From: Holophagales bacterium
Lineage (GTDB): Bacteria > Acidobacteriota > Thermoanaerobaculia > Multivoradales > Multivoraceae
Direction: 5' to 3'
DNA: 64,000 nt
Assembly (NCBI GenBank): GCA_009845425.1
Contig: VXZQ01000014.1
Location: forward strand, 1-64,000
Every line of letters begins with the position of its first letter. The first letter of the stretch is position 1. A program made the translations under genes and the position numbers. Positions 42,949 to 50,969 of this stretch are shown in pieces. The notes under the pieces were generated by a model. That model was given only the letters and a program-made list of their open reading frames with translations. It did not search any database and was not told the origin of the DNA.

Positions 42949-44331
42949 CTACTGTGCCGCCCGCGTCAGCGCCTCATCCATCGCCGCCAGCGCGAACTCG
43001 ACATCGGCGTCCGTCAGCACCAGAGGCGGCTTGATCCGGAGCACGTTGCCGTAGAGCCCGCCCTTACCGACGAGGGCGCCGAGGTCCTTGAGTTCGTCGA
43101 GCACGCGGCCGGCGAGCGCGGTGCCCGGCGTCCTGGCTGCCCGGTCGGCGACCAGTTCGACGCCGATCATGAGTCCCTGGCCGCGGACATTGCCGATGCC
43201 TTCGTGACGCTCCGCCAGGGCCCGAAGACCGTCGAGGAGCCGGTTGCCCTGGACCTGGGCATTCTGCTGCAGGCCCTCCTCCTCGATGACCTCGAGCACG
43301 GCCAGGCCGGCCGCCGAGACGAGCGGATTGCCGCCGAACGTGTTGATGTGGAGTCTCTGCGCCAGGGCGGCGGCGATCTCCGACGTGGTGGCCACGGCCG
43401 CGAGCGGCAGGCCGTTGCCGATGCCCTTCGCCATCGTGACGATCTCGGGGACGACGCCGGAGCGCTCGAAGCCCCAGAAGTTGTCGCCGGTCCGGCCGAA
43501 GCCGGTCTGCACCTCGTCGGCGACGCAGACGCCGCCGTGCGCCCGGACGATGTCGTAGACCTCCGGGAGGTAGTTCGGTGCGCCCATCGTCACGCCTCCG
43601 GCTCCCTGGATCGGCTCGGAGATGAAGGCGGCGACCTGACCCGGGGTGGAGTAGCGGATGAGTTCGGCCACGTCCTGGGCGGAGCGACTGGCGATCTGCT
43701 CGGGCGTGCCGGAGAACGGATTGCGGTAGGGGTCCGGGTTGAGCGCGTGGTGCACCGGTCCGCCGCGCTGCACGCCGGACTTCCACGTGTGAATGCCGGT
43801 CAGCGCCCCGGTCGGCGCGCTGCCGCCGTGGTAGGCGTTGCGGATGCCGATGACGTCGGCGTGGCCGGTGTGAAGCCGGGCCATCTGGATCGCCAGATCG
43901 TTCGCCTCGCTGCCGCTGTTCACGAAGTAGATCCGGTCCAGACTCGGCGGCAGCTTGGCCAGCAACGCCTCGGCGAAGCGCGGCATGTTCGGGTGCAGGA
44001 AGGCGGTCGATCCGTGCGCCAGCAACGCCATCTGCTTCTGGACGGCGGCGACGATCTTCGGGTGGGAATGGCCGCAGGCGACGGTGCAGATTCCCGCGAA
44101 CAGATCGAGATAGCGACGGCCGGTTTCGTCCCAGACGTACTGCCGGTGACCCTCGACCAGCATCACGGGCTCGCTGTAGAGGGTGAAGAGGGCCGGGTTC
44201 ACATGCTGCCGGCGCAGCTCCAGGATCTTCTCGCGGCCCGGTCCCAGGTAGGGCTCCGGCTGGTGGCTGCATGGCGGCAGCTCCAGAGAGCGGGATCGGG
44301 AAGGGGTCGCGACGTCAAGTGCCACGGTCAT
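42949..44331 (-). CDS. Class III aminotransferase (AGXT2/GABA-transaminase-like)
   Basis: A 460-residue PLP enzyme. Landmarks are FVNSGSEANDLAIQMAR (cofactor phosphate), AAFISEPIQGAGG, CVADEVQTGFGRTGDNFWGFE (Asp on the pyridine nitrogen) and the Schiff-base Lys in VTMAKGIGNGLPL. The pattern around GIRNAYHGGS and the overall length fit the alanine-glyoxylate/beta-alanine/4-aminobutyrate group. It would transfer an amino group between an omega-amino acid or alanine and a 2-oxo acid such as glyoxylate, which fits the glyoxylate enzymes at 21-24 kb. The M20 peptidase lies upstream on the same strand, 108 bp away. Confidence 0.9.
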   Translation of the reverse strand: MTVALDVATPSRSRSLELPPCSHQPEPYLGPGREKILELRRQHVNPALFTLYSEPVMLVEGHRQYVWDETGRRYLDLFAGICTVACGHSHPKIVAAVQKQMALLAHGSTAFLHPNMPRFAEALLAKLPPSLDRIYFVNSGSEANDLAIQMARLHTGHADVIGIRNAYHGGSAPTGALTGIHTWKSGVQRGGPVHHALNPDPYRNPFSGTPEQIASRSAQDVAELIRYSTPGQVAAFISEPIQGAGGVTMGAPNYLPEVYDIVRAHGGVCVADEVQTGFGRTGDNFWGFERSGVVPEIVTMAKGIGNGLPLAAVATTSEIAAALAQRLHINTFGGNPLVSAAGLAVLEVIEEEGLQQNAQVQGNRLLDGLRALAERHEGIGNVRGQGLMIGVELVADRAARTPGTALAGRVLDELKDLGALVGKGGLYGNVLRIKPPLVLTDADVEFALAAMDEALTRAAQ

Positions 44332-44419
44332 GGTTGCAGTTCCTCGCGGCCCGCCTCGGGGCCGTTCAAGTAGTTCGCTGTTGCGGCCGCGCAGCGTCGC
44401 GGCGGCGTGGGAGGTAACC

Positions 44420-44457
44420 CTAACTCAAGAGGTCGACGCCTAGCTCAGGAGATCGAC
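44420..44457 (-). repeat. Tandem duplication of the last six codons of the M20 peptidase gene
   Basis: The 3' end reads GTCGATCTCCTGAGCTAG (44457-44440, encoding VDLLS-stop). Twenty bases further downstream lies GTCGACCTCTTGAGTTAG (44437-44420), which encodes the same peptide and stop with three synonymous changes. Confidence 0.55.
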
Positions 44458-45756
44458 AATTGCGAGCGCCATCACCTGGGTCGATTGAGTGATGTCGGAG
44501 AGAAGGCAGCGTTCGTCGGGCTGGTGGGCCTGTTCCAGTTCGCCCGGTCCGTAGGCGACGCACTGGCCGATGCCGCCGATGCGCTGGAAGTGCTTGTGAT
44601 CGTAGGTCCCGGGGCTCGCCACGAGATCGGCAGTGCTTCCGGTCGTCGTCTCGATGGCGCGGGCGAGGGATTCGACCAGGGCGCAGTCGTTCGGCGTGTG
44701 GGTCGGCAGGACGCTCAGCAGTTCCTCGACCTCGAACTGGATATCGGGGCGCCTGGCCTCGACCGCGTCCAGCACTCCGCGAACTTCGGCGCGCACGGCG
44801 TCCGGCCCCTCCTCGAGCAGGTAGCGCCGGTCGACGACGAGTTCGCACTGGTCCGCGACGCAGGGTGACGGTAGTCCCTGGCCGTGGCCGTCCAGCGCTG
44901 CCGAGGAGTCGAGCCCTTCGATGACCTGCCCCCCGGCGATCGAGTTCATGTTGATGGTGGGCCGGCGGGCGCCCTCCGGCACCACGGGCAGCTCGGTGAC
45001 CAGATCGCCGATCGCGTCCTGGAGCCCCAGGGCCACGTCGGCCGCCGCGTCGATCGCGGAGGCGCCGAGGAACGGCATCGAGCCGTGGGCGATACGGCCG
45101 CGGGCGACGATGCGGAACCAGAGCACGCCCCGGTGACCGATGCAGATGCGGTTGGGGCTGAAGGGCTCGGGGATGATCACGTAGTCGGTCGTGCGGCTGG
45201 TGACCCGGCCGGTCGCGGCGAGGTGCGCGACGCCCGCCAGTCCACCGCTCTCCTCGTCCACGGTTCCGCTGATCTCGACCGTGCCGCGCAGTCCGATGCC
45301 GGTTCGTCGGACGGCCTCGGCGGCGAAGACGGCGGCGGCGAGGCCGGCCTTCATGTCGGCCGAGCCGCGACCGTAGAGGTAGCCGTCGCGGATCTCCCCG
45401 CCGAACGGGTCGACGGTCCAGCCTTCGCCGGGCGGCACGACGTCGATGTGACCGTTCAGGTGGAGCGCGGGTCTCGCCGCGCGACCGCGTCGCCGGCCCA
45501 GGACGTTGATCTTCGGACGTTGCGGGTCGTCGCCTGGTCCCTGGAGGTACTCGGTCTCGAAGCCGTCGGCCTCGAGCCGGACGCCGAGCAGCTCGGCGCA
45601 TTCCCGGTAGGCGTCACCGGGAGGGTTGACGGTCGGAATGCGGATCAACTCCGCCGCGAACGTCGCCGCCTCTTCGCCGCAGACCGCGGCCTCGGACAGG
45701 ACGCGGTCCAGGAGGTCGTCGCGCAGGCTGGCGAGGCCGCTGCCGGAGGAGGTCAT
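44440..45756 (-). CDS. M20-family metallopeptidase/deacylase (ArgE/DapE/ACY1-like)
   Basis: About 438 residues from ATG 45756 (MTSSGSGLASLRDD); the longer frame to 45954 overlaps the divergent gene. Zinc ligands appear in order: LNGHIDVVPPGEGW (His, Asp), GRGSADMKAGLAA (bridging Asp), the general base in TVDEESGG, EPFSPNRI, and YDHKHFQRIGG. The dimerisation domain has RIAHGSMPFLGASAI. M20 enzymes hydrolyse N-acylated amino acids or peptides. It is divergent from a P1-type peptidase with about 60 bp between, so both may be co-regulated for peptide use. Confidence 0.92.
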   Translation of the reverse strand: MTSSGSGLASLRDDLLDRVLSEAAVCGEEAATFAAELIRIPTVNPPGDAYRECAELLGVRLEADGFETEYLQGPGDDPQRPKINVLGRRRGRAARPALHLNGHIDVVPPGEGWTVDPFGGEIRDGYLYGRGSADMKAGLAAAVFAAEAVRRTGIGLRGTVEISGTVDEESGGLAGVAHLAATGRVTSRTTDYVIIPEPFSPNRICIGHRGVLWFRIVARGRIAHGSMPFLGASAIDAAADVALGLQDAIGDLVTELPVVPEGARRPTINMNSIAGGQVIEGLDSSAALDGHGQGLPSPCVADQCELVVDRRYLLEEGPDAVRAEVRGVLDAVEARRPDIQFEVEELLSVLPTHTPNDCALVESLARAIETTTGSTADLVASPGTYDHKHFQRIGGIGQCVAYGPGELEQAHQPDERCLLSDITQSTQVMALAIVDLLS

Positions 45757-45817
45757 GGAGCGATGGGTGTCGCCGGTGTCTACGTTCTGGGGCCGGTAGT
45801 ATTCTGGCCACACTACT

Positions 45818-46903
45818 ATGTTCTGGCGATGTGGATTGCGGATCGCAGCTCTCGTAACGCTGGCCCTGGGCGCCTGGAGCCCAGGCGTGGCTGAGGAGGC
45901 CGCGGGCGACTCCGGCCTGACCGCGGTCGCGGGGCTGCGGGTCGGCCAGTTCACCTACGAGGAGCGGCCCACCGGCTGCACCGTGGTGCTCGCGCTGGAT
46001 GGCGCGGTCGGCGCGGTCGACGTCCGGGGCGGCGCGCCCGCGACTCGCGAGACCGCCCTGCTGAGTCCTCACAACATGATCCAGGAGCTCCACGCGGTGG
46101 TACTCACCGGTGGCAGCGCCTACGGCCTCGACGCGTCGGGGGGCGTGATGCGTTACCTCGAGGAGCAGGACGTCGGCTACCGGGTCGGCGCCGGGGTAGT
46201 GCCGATCGTCGTCGCCGCTTCTCTCATGGACCTGGGCATGGGCGGCGCCAGCAAGCCACGGCCGGACGCCGACTGCGGCTACCGGGCCGCGGCGGCGGCC
46301 GGCACGGGTCCCGTGGCCCAGGGCAACGTGGGCGCCGGCGCCGGCGCCACGGTGGGCAAGATGGGCGGCCGCGGATCGCGAATGAAGGGCGGTCTCGGCA
46401 GCGCCTCGATCAAGCTGGAGCAGGGACCATCGGCCGGCCTGGTGGTCGCGGCACTCGTCGCGGTCAACGCGGTCGGCGACGTGATCGACCCGGCCACGGG
46501 TCAGGTGGTGGCGGGGGTGCGCGGTCCGAACGACGAACTGCTCGACGCCCGCAAGCTGCTGCGGAGCGGCCTCGGCCGCGACCGTCGCGTCAGCCGGCGG
46601 GAAGCTGAGAACCGGGAGAACACGACGATCGCCGTCGTCGCGACGAACGCGACCCTGAATCAGGCGGAGGCCACCCGCATGGCGCAGATGGCCCACGATG
46701 GACTAGCGCGCTCGATCGTCCCCTCGCACACGCCGGGCGACGGCGACACGGTGTTCGCGGTCGCCACCGGCGTCCTCGAAGGGCCGGCGGACGTGAGCCG
46801 CATCGGTGCACTCGCGGCCGAAGCGCTCGCCGACGCGGTGCTCAACAGCGTGCGTCACGCGGAGTCGCTCCCCGGCATCCTCGCCGTCCGCGACCTGCCC
46901 TGA
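45818..46903 (+). CDS. P1/S58-family peptidase (DmpA-like)
   Basis: A 361-residue exported protein with a signal peptide (LRIAALVTLALGAWSPGVA). The core contains HAVVLTGGSAYGLDASGGVM and the Gly-Ser bond GGLGSASIKL, where enzymes of this N-terminal-nucleophile-like family cut themselves to free the catalytic Ser. Family members are aminopeptidases or beta-aminopeptidases (DmpA, BapA); the shorter ~360-residue type here is common but poorly characterised. The 61-bp divergent gap to the M20 gene contains a GTAGT...ACTAC inverted repeat. The next gene, an SDR, starts 9 bp downstream. Confidence 0.88.
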   Translation: MFWRCGLRIAALVTLALGAWSPGVAEEAAGDSGLTAVAGLRVGQFTYEERPTGCTVVLALDGAVGAVDVRGGAPATRETALLSPHNMIQELHAVVLTGGSAYGLDASGGVMRYLEEQDVGYRVGAGVVPIVVAASLMDLGMGGASKPRPDADCGYRAAAAAGTGPVAQGNVGAGAGATVGKMGGRGSRMKGGLGSASIKLEQGPSAGLVVAALVAVNAVGDVIDPATGQVVAGVRGPNDELLDARKLLRSGLGRDRRVSRREAENRENTTIAVVATNATLNQAEATRMAQMAHDGLARSIVPSHTPGDGDTVFAVATGVLEGPADVSRIGALAAEALADAVLNSVRHAESLPGILAVRDLP

Positions 46904-46912
46904 GTTCCGCTC

Positions 46913-47695
46913 GTGACGGCGTCACCGAACCCGTTCCGTCTCGACGGCCGCACGGTGGCCGTGATCGGTGCCGGCTCCGGCATTGGCGAGGGCGCGGCCG
47001 AGGCCTGCGCCCGCCAGGGAGCGCGGGTCGCCTGCTTCGACGTGAACCCGATCGCCGCGCGGGCCACCGCGGACCGGATCGCGGCCGCGGGCGGACAGTC
47101 CGAAGCGGCCGAACTCGACATCCTCGATTCGGACGCGATGACGTCGGCGCTCGGGGCGTTGGACGACCTCCAGGGCGTCGTGGCGACACCCGGCGTGAAC
47201 GTTCGCAAGCGCCTGCTCGACTACGAGCCGGACGAGTTCGATCGCGTCGTCGCGCTCAACCTCCGCGGCGCGATGTGTGTGCTCCAGGTCGCGGGAGGCC
47301 TGCTCAGGGCCGCCGGCGGCGGCAGCATCGTGCTTCTGTCCTCGATCCGCTCCCAGGTGGTCGAGCCGGGGCAGGGTGTCTACGCCGCGACCAAGGCCGG
47401 CATCGTCCAGCTTGCCCGCACGGCCGCCGCCGAACTCGGCAGCGACGGCGTGCGCGTCAACGCGCTGGCGCCCGGCGTGGTCGACACGCCCCTGACCAAG
47501 CCGATTCAGCAGAACGAGGCGTGGAACCGGGCATACGCCGGCAAGACCGCGCTGGGTCGCTGGGGAAGGCCGGACGAGATCGGCAACGCGGCCGCGTTTC
47601 TCGTGTCCGATGCATCGAGTTACATGACCGGTGCGGTGCTCTTCGTCGACGGCGGCTGGACCGCGATCGACGGCCGCTTCGATCCTCCCGCCTGA
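46913..47695 (+). CDS. Short-chain dehydrogenase/reductase (SDR)
   Basis: A 260-residue classical SDR starting at GTG 46913. The cofactor motif is VIGAGSGIGEGAA (TGxxxGIG type), Asp in ACFDVNPIA suggests NAD(H) preference, and the catalytic Ser is in LLSSIRS with Tyr and Lys in GVYAATKAG. The usual NNAG motif reads VVATPGVNV, which is atypical. The C-terminal DASSYMTGAVLFVDGGW is standard. It follows the P1 peptidase by 9 bp and precedes a second SDR 71 bp on. Substrate unknown. Confidence 0.9.
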   Translation: MTASPNPFRLDGRTVAVIGAGSGIGEGAAEACARQGARVACFDVNPIAARATADRIAAAGGQSEAAELDILDSDAMTSALGALDDLQGVVATPGVNVRKRLLDYEPDEFDRVVALNLRGAMCVLQVAGGLLRAAGGGSIVLLSSIRSQVVEPGQGVYAATKAGIVQLARTAAAELGSDGVRVNALAPGVVDTPLTKPIQQNEAWNRAYAGKTALGRWGRPDEIGNAAAFLVSDASSYMTGAVLFVDGGWTAIDGRFDPPA

Positions 47696-47703
47696 GCCGC
47701 CCC

Positions 47704-47730
47704 TGTCGGTGCGCCGGCCCTCTGGCCGGC
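47704..47730. repeat. REP-like 27-bp unit, second identical copy
   Basis: Identical to 42890-42916, with hairpin GCCGGCC-CTCT-GGCCGGC, between the two SDR genes. A related hairpin lies at 27921-27940. Confidence 0.55.
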
Positions 47731-47766
47731 ATCCGGTGCGGTGCCGCGAGTAGACTCCGCCACGCC

Positions 47767-48543
47767 GTGCCCGCTCAGAACGACCTGTTTCGACTCGACG
47801 GCAAGACGGCCGTCGTCACCGGGGCGTCGTCCGGCCTCGGCATCGTCTTCGCGCAAGCGCTGGCCGCTGCGGGCGCCTCAGTGGTCGTCTCGGCGCGGCG
47901 CCTGGACCGCCTGGAGCAGCTCGCCGCGGACATCGAGCGCGATGGCGGGCAGGCTCTCGCCGTCGCCTGCGACGTCGCGAGCGAAGAGGACGTCGACGGC
48001 CTGGCGGCGAAGGCGGTCGATCGATTCGGCAAGGTGGACGTGCTCGTAGCGAACGCCGGCGTGTCCGATCCGCGGCCGGCCGAGCAGGAACCGCTCGACG
48101 TGTGGCAGCGGGTCGTGGCGGTGAACCTGACCGGCGTCTTCCTCTGCAACCGCCGCTTCGGCGCCCTGATGCTGGAGCAGGGATCGGGCTCGATTGTCAA
48201 CATCGCGTCCGTGCTCGGCGTGATTGGCGCCGGCCAGATTCCGCAGGCTTCGTACACGGCGTCCAAGGGCGGCGTCGTCAACATGACGCGAGAACTCGCG
48301 GCACAGTGGGCACGGCGAGGGGTTCGGGTGAACGCCATCGGCCCGGCCTGGTTCGAGTCCGAGATGACCGAGGAGATGTTCGCGTCGGACCAGGCCCTGC
48401 GCTGGATCCGCCGCAAGACGCCGATGGGTCGGCCCGGCCGCGGCGAGGAACTGGCCGGTCCCGTCGTGTTCCTGGCCTCGGACGCGTCGAGCTACGTCAC
48501 CGGGCAGACGCTGCTCGTGGACGGCGGCTGGACGGTCGTCTAG
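47767..48543 (+). CDS. Short-chain dehydrogenase/reductase (SDR)
   Basis: A 258-residue classical SDR from GTG 47767 (MPAQNDLFRLDGKTAVV); the frame is open upstream through the previous SDR but that part is a shadow. Motifs are VVTGASSGLGIVFA, VLVANAGVSDP (NNAG region), NIASVLG with the catalytic Ser, and ASYTASKGGVV with Tyr and Lys. ARRLDRLEQLA after strand 2 suggests NADP(H). It is a paralogue of the preceding SDR and shares DASSYVTGQTLLVDGGW. Both probably act on sugars or hydroxyacids, but nothing in the sequence fixes the substrate. Confidence 0.92.
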   Translation: MPAQNDLFRLDGKTAVVTGASSGLGIVFAQALAAAGASVVVSARRLDRLEQLAADIERDGGQALAVACDVASEEDVDGLAAKAVDRFGKVDVLVANAGVSDPRPAEQEPLDVWQRVVAVNLTGVFLCNRRFGALMLEQGSGSIVNIASVLGVIGAGQIPQASYTASKGGVVNMTRELAAQWARRGVRVNAIGPAWFESEMTEEMFASDQALRWIRRKTPMGRPGRGEELAGPVVFLASDASSYVTGQTLLVDGGWTVV

Positions 48544-48568
48544 GCGGTACCGCCTTATCGCAGCCGCG

Positions 48569-50914
48569 ATGACTCTCGAGATCGCCTTCCTGCTGGTCGT
48601 CCTGGCGGCCATGGTCGTCCTGTTTCTCACCGAGAAGCTGCCGATCGACCTGACCGCCTTCCTCGGCCTGACGCTGCTCGTCTTCACCGGCTACGTTGCG
48701 GTCGACCAGGCGTTCACGGGTTTCGCGTCGTCGGCCGTGATCACCATGCTGTCGATCTTCATCGTCAGCGCCGGGTTGATGCAGACCGGCGTCGCGGATC
48801 TGGTCGGCAGCGCGATTCATCGCTTCGTGGGCGGCCGCGAGGCGCCGCTGATCGTCGCGGTCATGCTGGTGGCGGGCGTTCTATCGATGTTCATGAACAA
48901 CATCGCGGCGACCGCCGTGCTGATGCCGGCGGTGGCGAGCCTGGCGCGGCGCGCGCACCTGCCTCCTTCGCGGCTGTTCATGCCGCTCGCGTTCGGCGCC
49001 ATCCTGGGGGGCACCGCGACCCTGGTGGGGACGCCGCCGAACATCCTGGCGGCGGCGATGCTGCGGGACCGCGGACTCGAACCGTTCGGCCTGTTCGACT
49101 TCACGCCCTTCGGTGTCGTGCTGCTCCTGGGCGGCGTCGTCTTCATGCTCACCCTGGGGCGGCGCCTGCTGCCGGGCCGCCGGGCCACCCCTCCCAGCCG
49201 TGGTGAGTCGGAGCTGGCCGACCTCTACGGCCTGCATGAGGGGCTGTTCTCGATCCGCATTCCTTCCGGCTCCGGTCTCGACGGCGCGACCCTGCGCGAA
49301 ACGCGGCTCGGGACCACGCTGGGAGTGCAACTCCTCGGGGTCGCGCGCGGCGAGGAGTGGCAGTTGGCGCCTGGTGACGACACCCGGCTGCTGGCCGGAG
49401 ACGAACTCGTCGTGCAGGGCGACGCGGAAGAGGTGGAGCAGACGCTGCGCCTCCAGGGCGTCGATCTGGGCACGGCAACCACGCTCGGTACGGCCACGAC
49501 GGGCGAGATCGGCACGCCGGAGGCGGGTGTTACGGCCCTTAGGGCGCGCGTGTCAGCCGGGTCGCCCCTGGTGGGAAGCACTCTGGCGGAGACCCGCTTC
49601 CGTGAAGAGTGGCGTGTGTTCGTGATCGCGGTGGAACGTGACGGCGATGTGCACGTCGACCGGCTGGGCAGTCTGGCCATCGAGCAGGGGGATGTGCTCT
49701 ACGGACTGTTCGGCGACGACGCGCCGGAGATCGACCCGGAGGTGCTCACGGTCGACGAGAGCGGTCCCGCGGCCCTCGACCGGCTCGAGGATCAGCCGCT
49801 GCTGGTCATCCGCGTGCCGGAGAACTCGACGCTTCTCGCCAGCGGCGCCGGCGTCGAGTGGATGGGCCGGTTGATGGGTTTGACGGTCGTCGCGGTCGAG
49901 CGGGAGGGTGAGGTCATCTGGGGACCCGGGCCGCAGATCCTGTTCGAGGCCGGGGACCGGCTCTTCGTCAAGGGCAGGGAGCGGCGACTGCGGGCCCTGC
50001 TGAGGATGGGCGGCGTCGAACTGACCTCGGGAGTGGCCGTGTCGGCGTTCGAGTCGGAGGAGGTCGGCATGGCGGAGGCGACTCTGGCGCCGCGGTCCGG
50101 CCTCGCGGGGAGGACCCTCGCGGATATCGAGTTCCGCGATCGCTACGGCGTGCAGGTGCTCGCCATCTGGCGCGAAGGGCACCCGATTCGCAGCGGACTG
50201 GCGGGGCTCGCGTTGCGGGTCGGGGACGCGCTGCTGCTCCAGGGGCGCCGGGGCCGGCTGGGTCTGCTCGCCCGTGAGCCCGACCTGCTGGTCCTCTCGG
50301 ATGTCGCCGAGGAGCCGCGCCGTCTGAACAAGGCTCCTTATGCCGTCGGCTGCCTCGCGTTGATGGTGGTCCTGGTGGTGACGGGATTCGCACCGATCCA
50401 GGTCGCCGCGTTCGCGTCGGCGAGCCTGATCGTGCTGTGCGGCGCGTTGACCATGGAGGAGGCCTACCGCGCGGTCGAGTGGCGGGCGATCTTCCTGGTC
50501 GCGGCGATCCTGCCCGTGGGGTCGGCGATGGAGAGCAGCGGCACTGCGGCCCTGCTGGCGAGCAGCGTGATGAACCTCGCCGGGCCGATCGGTCCGTACG
50601 CGGTGCTGGCGGCGCTGGTCCTGCTTTCGAGTCTGCTCAGCCAGTGCCTCGATGGTGCGCCGGCGGTGGTGTTGCTGACGCCGGTTGTCCTGGAGGCTGC
50701 CTCGGGCCTCGGTCTGTCGCCCTACCCGCTGATGATGGGCGTGGCCCTGGCGGCGTCGGCGGCGTTCATGACGCCGTTCAGCCACAAGGCGAACCTGCTG
50801 GTGATGGGCGCCGGTGGCTATCGCAGCATGGACTACCTGCGGGTCGGTACGCCACTGACCGTGATCCTGCTGGCTGTGATCGTCTGGATGGTGCCGCTGA
50901 TCTTCCCGTTCTAG
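48569..50914 (+). CDS. DASS/SLC13-type anion transporter with four RCK_C-like repeats
   Basis: A 781-residue membrane protein. The N-terminal ~200 residues and C-terminal ~190 residues are membrane halves; family motifs include SMFMNNIAATAVLMPAV and GGTATLVGTPPNILAAAML (SNT-type), and their mirror SQCLDGAPAVVLLTPVVLEAA with PFSHKANLLVMGAGGY. Between them (about 215-590) I see four successive TrkA-C/RCK_C-like units, each starting with a SGLxGxTLxEx(R/E)-type segment: SGLDGATLRETRLG, SPLVGSTLAETRFR, one divergent unit at VPENSTLLASGAG, and SGLAGRTLADIEFR. Two such domains are usual. Substrates of the family are sulfate, dicarboxylates or similar anions. Confidence 0.88.
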   Translation: MTLEIAFLLVVLAAMVVLFLTEKLPIDLTAFLGLTLLVFTGYVAVDQAFTGFASSAVITMLSIFIVSAGLMQTGVADLVGSAIHRFVGGREAPLIVAVMLVAGVLSMFMNNIAATAVLMPAVASLARRAHLPPSRLFMPLAFGAILGGTATLVGTPPNILAAAMLRDRGLEPFGLFDFTPFGVVLLLGGVVFMLTLGRRLLPGRRATPPSRGESELADLYGLHEGLFSIRIPSGSGLDGATLRETRLGTTLGVQLLGVARGEEWQLAPGDDTRLLAGDELVVQGDAEEVEQTLRLQGVDLGTATTLGTATTGEIGTPEAGVTALRARVSAGSPLVGSTLAETRFREEWRVFVIAVERDGDVHVDRLGSLAIEQGDVLYGLFGDDAPEIDPEVLTVDESGPAALDRLEDQPLLVIRVPENSTLLASGAGVEWMGRLMGLTVVAVEREGEVIWGPGPQILFEAGDRLFVKGRERRLRALLRMGGVELTSGVAVSAFESEEVGMAEATLAPRSGLAGRTLADIEFRDRYGVQVLAIWREGHPIRSGLAGLALRVGDALLLQGRRGRLGLLAREPDLLVLSDVAEEPRRLNKAPYAVGCLALMVVLVVTGFAPIQVAAFASASLIVLCGALTMEEAYRAVEWRAIFLVAAILPVGSAMESSGTAALLASSVMNLAGPIGPYAVLAALVLLSSLLSQCLDGAPAVVLLTPVVLEAASGLGLSPYPLMMGVALAASAAFMTPFSHKANLLVMGAGGYRSMDYLRVGTPLTVILLAVIVWMVPLIFPF

Positions 50915-50969
50915 AACGTCGGCTATCATCCTCGTTTCGCCCCCCACTCGACCGACGTCGGGAGATCCC

